From: Mycolicibacterium sp. CR10
Lineage (GTDB): Bacteria; Actinomycetota; Actinomycetes; Mycobacteriales; Mycobacteriaceae
Direction: 5' to 3'
Assembly: GCF_005222675.1 (NCBI RefSeq)
Contig: NZ_STGE01000003.1
Coordinates: 117,823 to 181,822, forward strand
DNA: 64,000 bases
The notes under the pieces are model-generated. The model saw only the letters and a list, made by a program, of their open reading frames with translations, did no database searches and was not told where the DNA came from. Positions 63,934-64,000 of this stretch are shown here, in pieces; within the stretch, counting starts at the first letter, position 1, and each line of letters begins with the position of its first letter. Made by a program: the position numbers and the translations under genes.

Positions 63934-64000
63934 TCAGCGGTGTTTGTTGAGGTATTCGGTGATGGTTTTGAGTTGGTAGCGCGACACGTCGTGGGCGGTT
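63934..64000 (-). CDS. C-terminal end of an unidentified protein (cut by window edge)
   Basis: Reading in from the right edge on the minus strand, 21 codons are open and end at TGA (63934-63936). The peptide is TAHDVSRYQLKTITEYLNKHR. It is helical and basic, and I do not recognise the family. The 173 bases between it and the preceding fadE hold no other convincing gene. Confidence 0.45.
   Translation of the reverse strand, partial: TAHDVSRYQLKTITEYLNKHR

Overview
The window comes from a GC-rich actinobacterium, almost certainly a Mycobacterium/Mycolicibacterium. It holds a complete ESX-3 type VII secretion locus (eccA3 to eccE3 with a PE/PPE pair and esxGH), the trehalose sulfotransferase stf0, fadE6- and fadD2-type lipid genes, a stand-alone LigD-type polymerase, and many starts that look leaderless. 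From about 25.4 kb to 59 kb the gene order and relative orientations match, inverted, the M. tuberculosis stretch from Rv0296c to Rv0269c as I remember it. I had no database, so all homolog names rest on recognised motifs and remembered sequences.

Layout. 0-2.5 kb: the desA3-type desaturase (only its 5' end is in the window), its reductase partner, and a divergent PucR regulator. 2.6-6.6 kb: a polyamine-type ABC importer operon (potA-potD-potB-potC order). 6.7-12 kb: a small secreted protein, an unrecognised protein, an FAD monooxygenase and a large exported phosphoesterase. 12.3-18 kb: a five-gene Dpp/Opp-type peptide ABC transporter closed by a perfect 18-bp inverted repeat. 18-25.3 kb: a membrane-anchored Hsp70-like protein with a poly-Thr tail, a SnoaL-like protein, an ArsR/START-domain/YkuD operon, and two PAP2 proteins, one of them fused to a lipid kinase. 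25.4-32.5 kb: a sulfation locus (sulfatase, stf0, cysD, cysNC), then tam and an alpha/beta hydrolase. 32.5-47 kb: ESX-3, eleven genes on the minus strand, mostly with 4-base overlaps, behind two IdeR-like boxes. 47-57.7 kb: methyltransferase, MpaB-like oxygenase, two TetR genes, a VOC protein, a hydrolase, a 2-hydroxyacid dehydrogenase, fadE6, a small membrane protein and fadD2. 57.8-64 kb: the LigD-type polymerase, a 1.5-kb insert bounded by 51-bp direct repeats that carries an unrecognised protein, a STAS protein, two acyl-CoA dehydrogenases, and the 3' end of an unidentified gene.

How the genes work together. cysD and cysNC make PAPS, which is the donor used by Stf0, and a sulfatase lies directly upstream of stf0. 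ESX-3 exports EsxGH and PE/PPE proteins for iron acquisition, which fits the IdeR-like boxes at its promoter. The desaturase and its reductase form an electron-transfer pair.

Most notable observations: (1) MycP3 lacks both the catalytic Ser (Gly342) and the oxyanion-hole Asn (Asp243), so it looks like a dead protease in an otherwise intact ESX-3 locus. (2) A lower-GC insert with a novel duplicated-domain protein is flanked by a 51-bp direct repeat of the 3' end of the polymerase gene. (3) Two covarying long palindromes with a shared loop sit in convergent intergenic gaps. (4) Eight starts have TANNNT exactly 6-7 nt upstream and little or no usable Shine-Dalgarno sequence.
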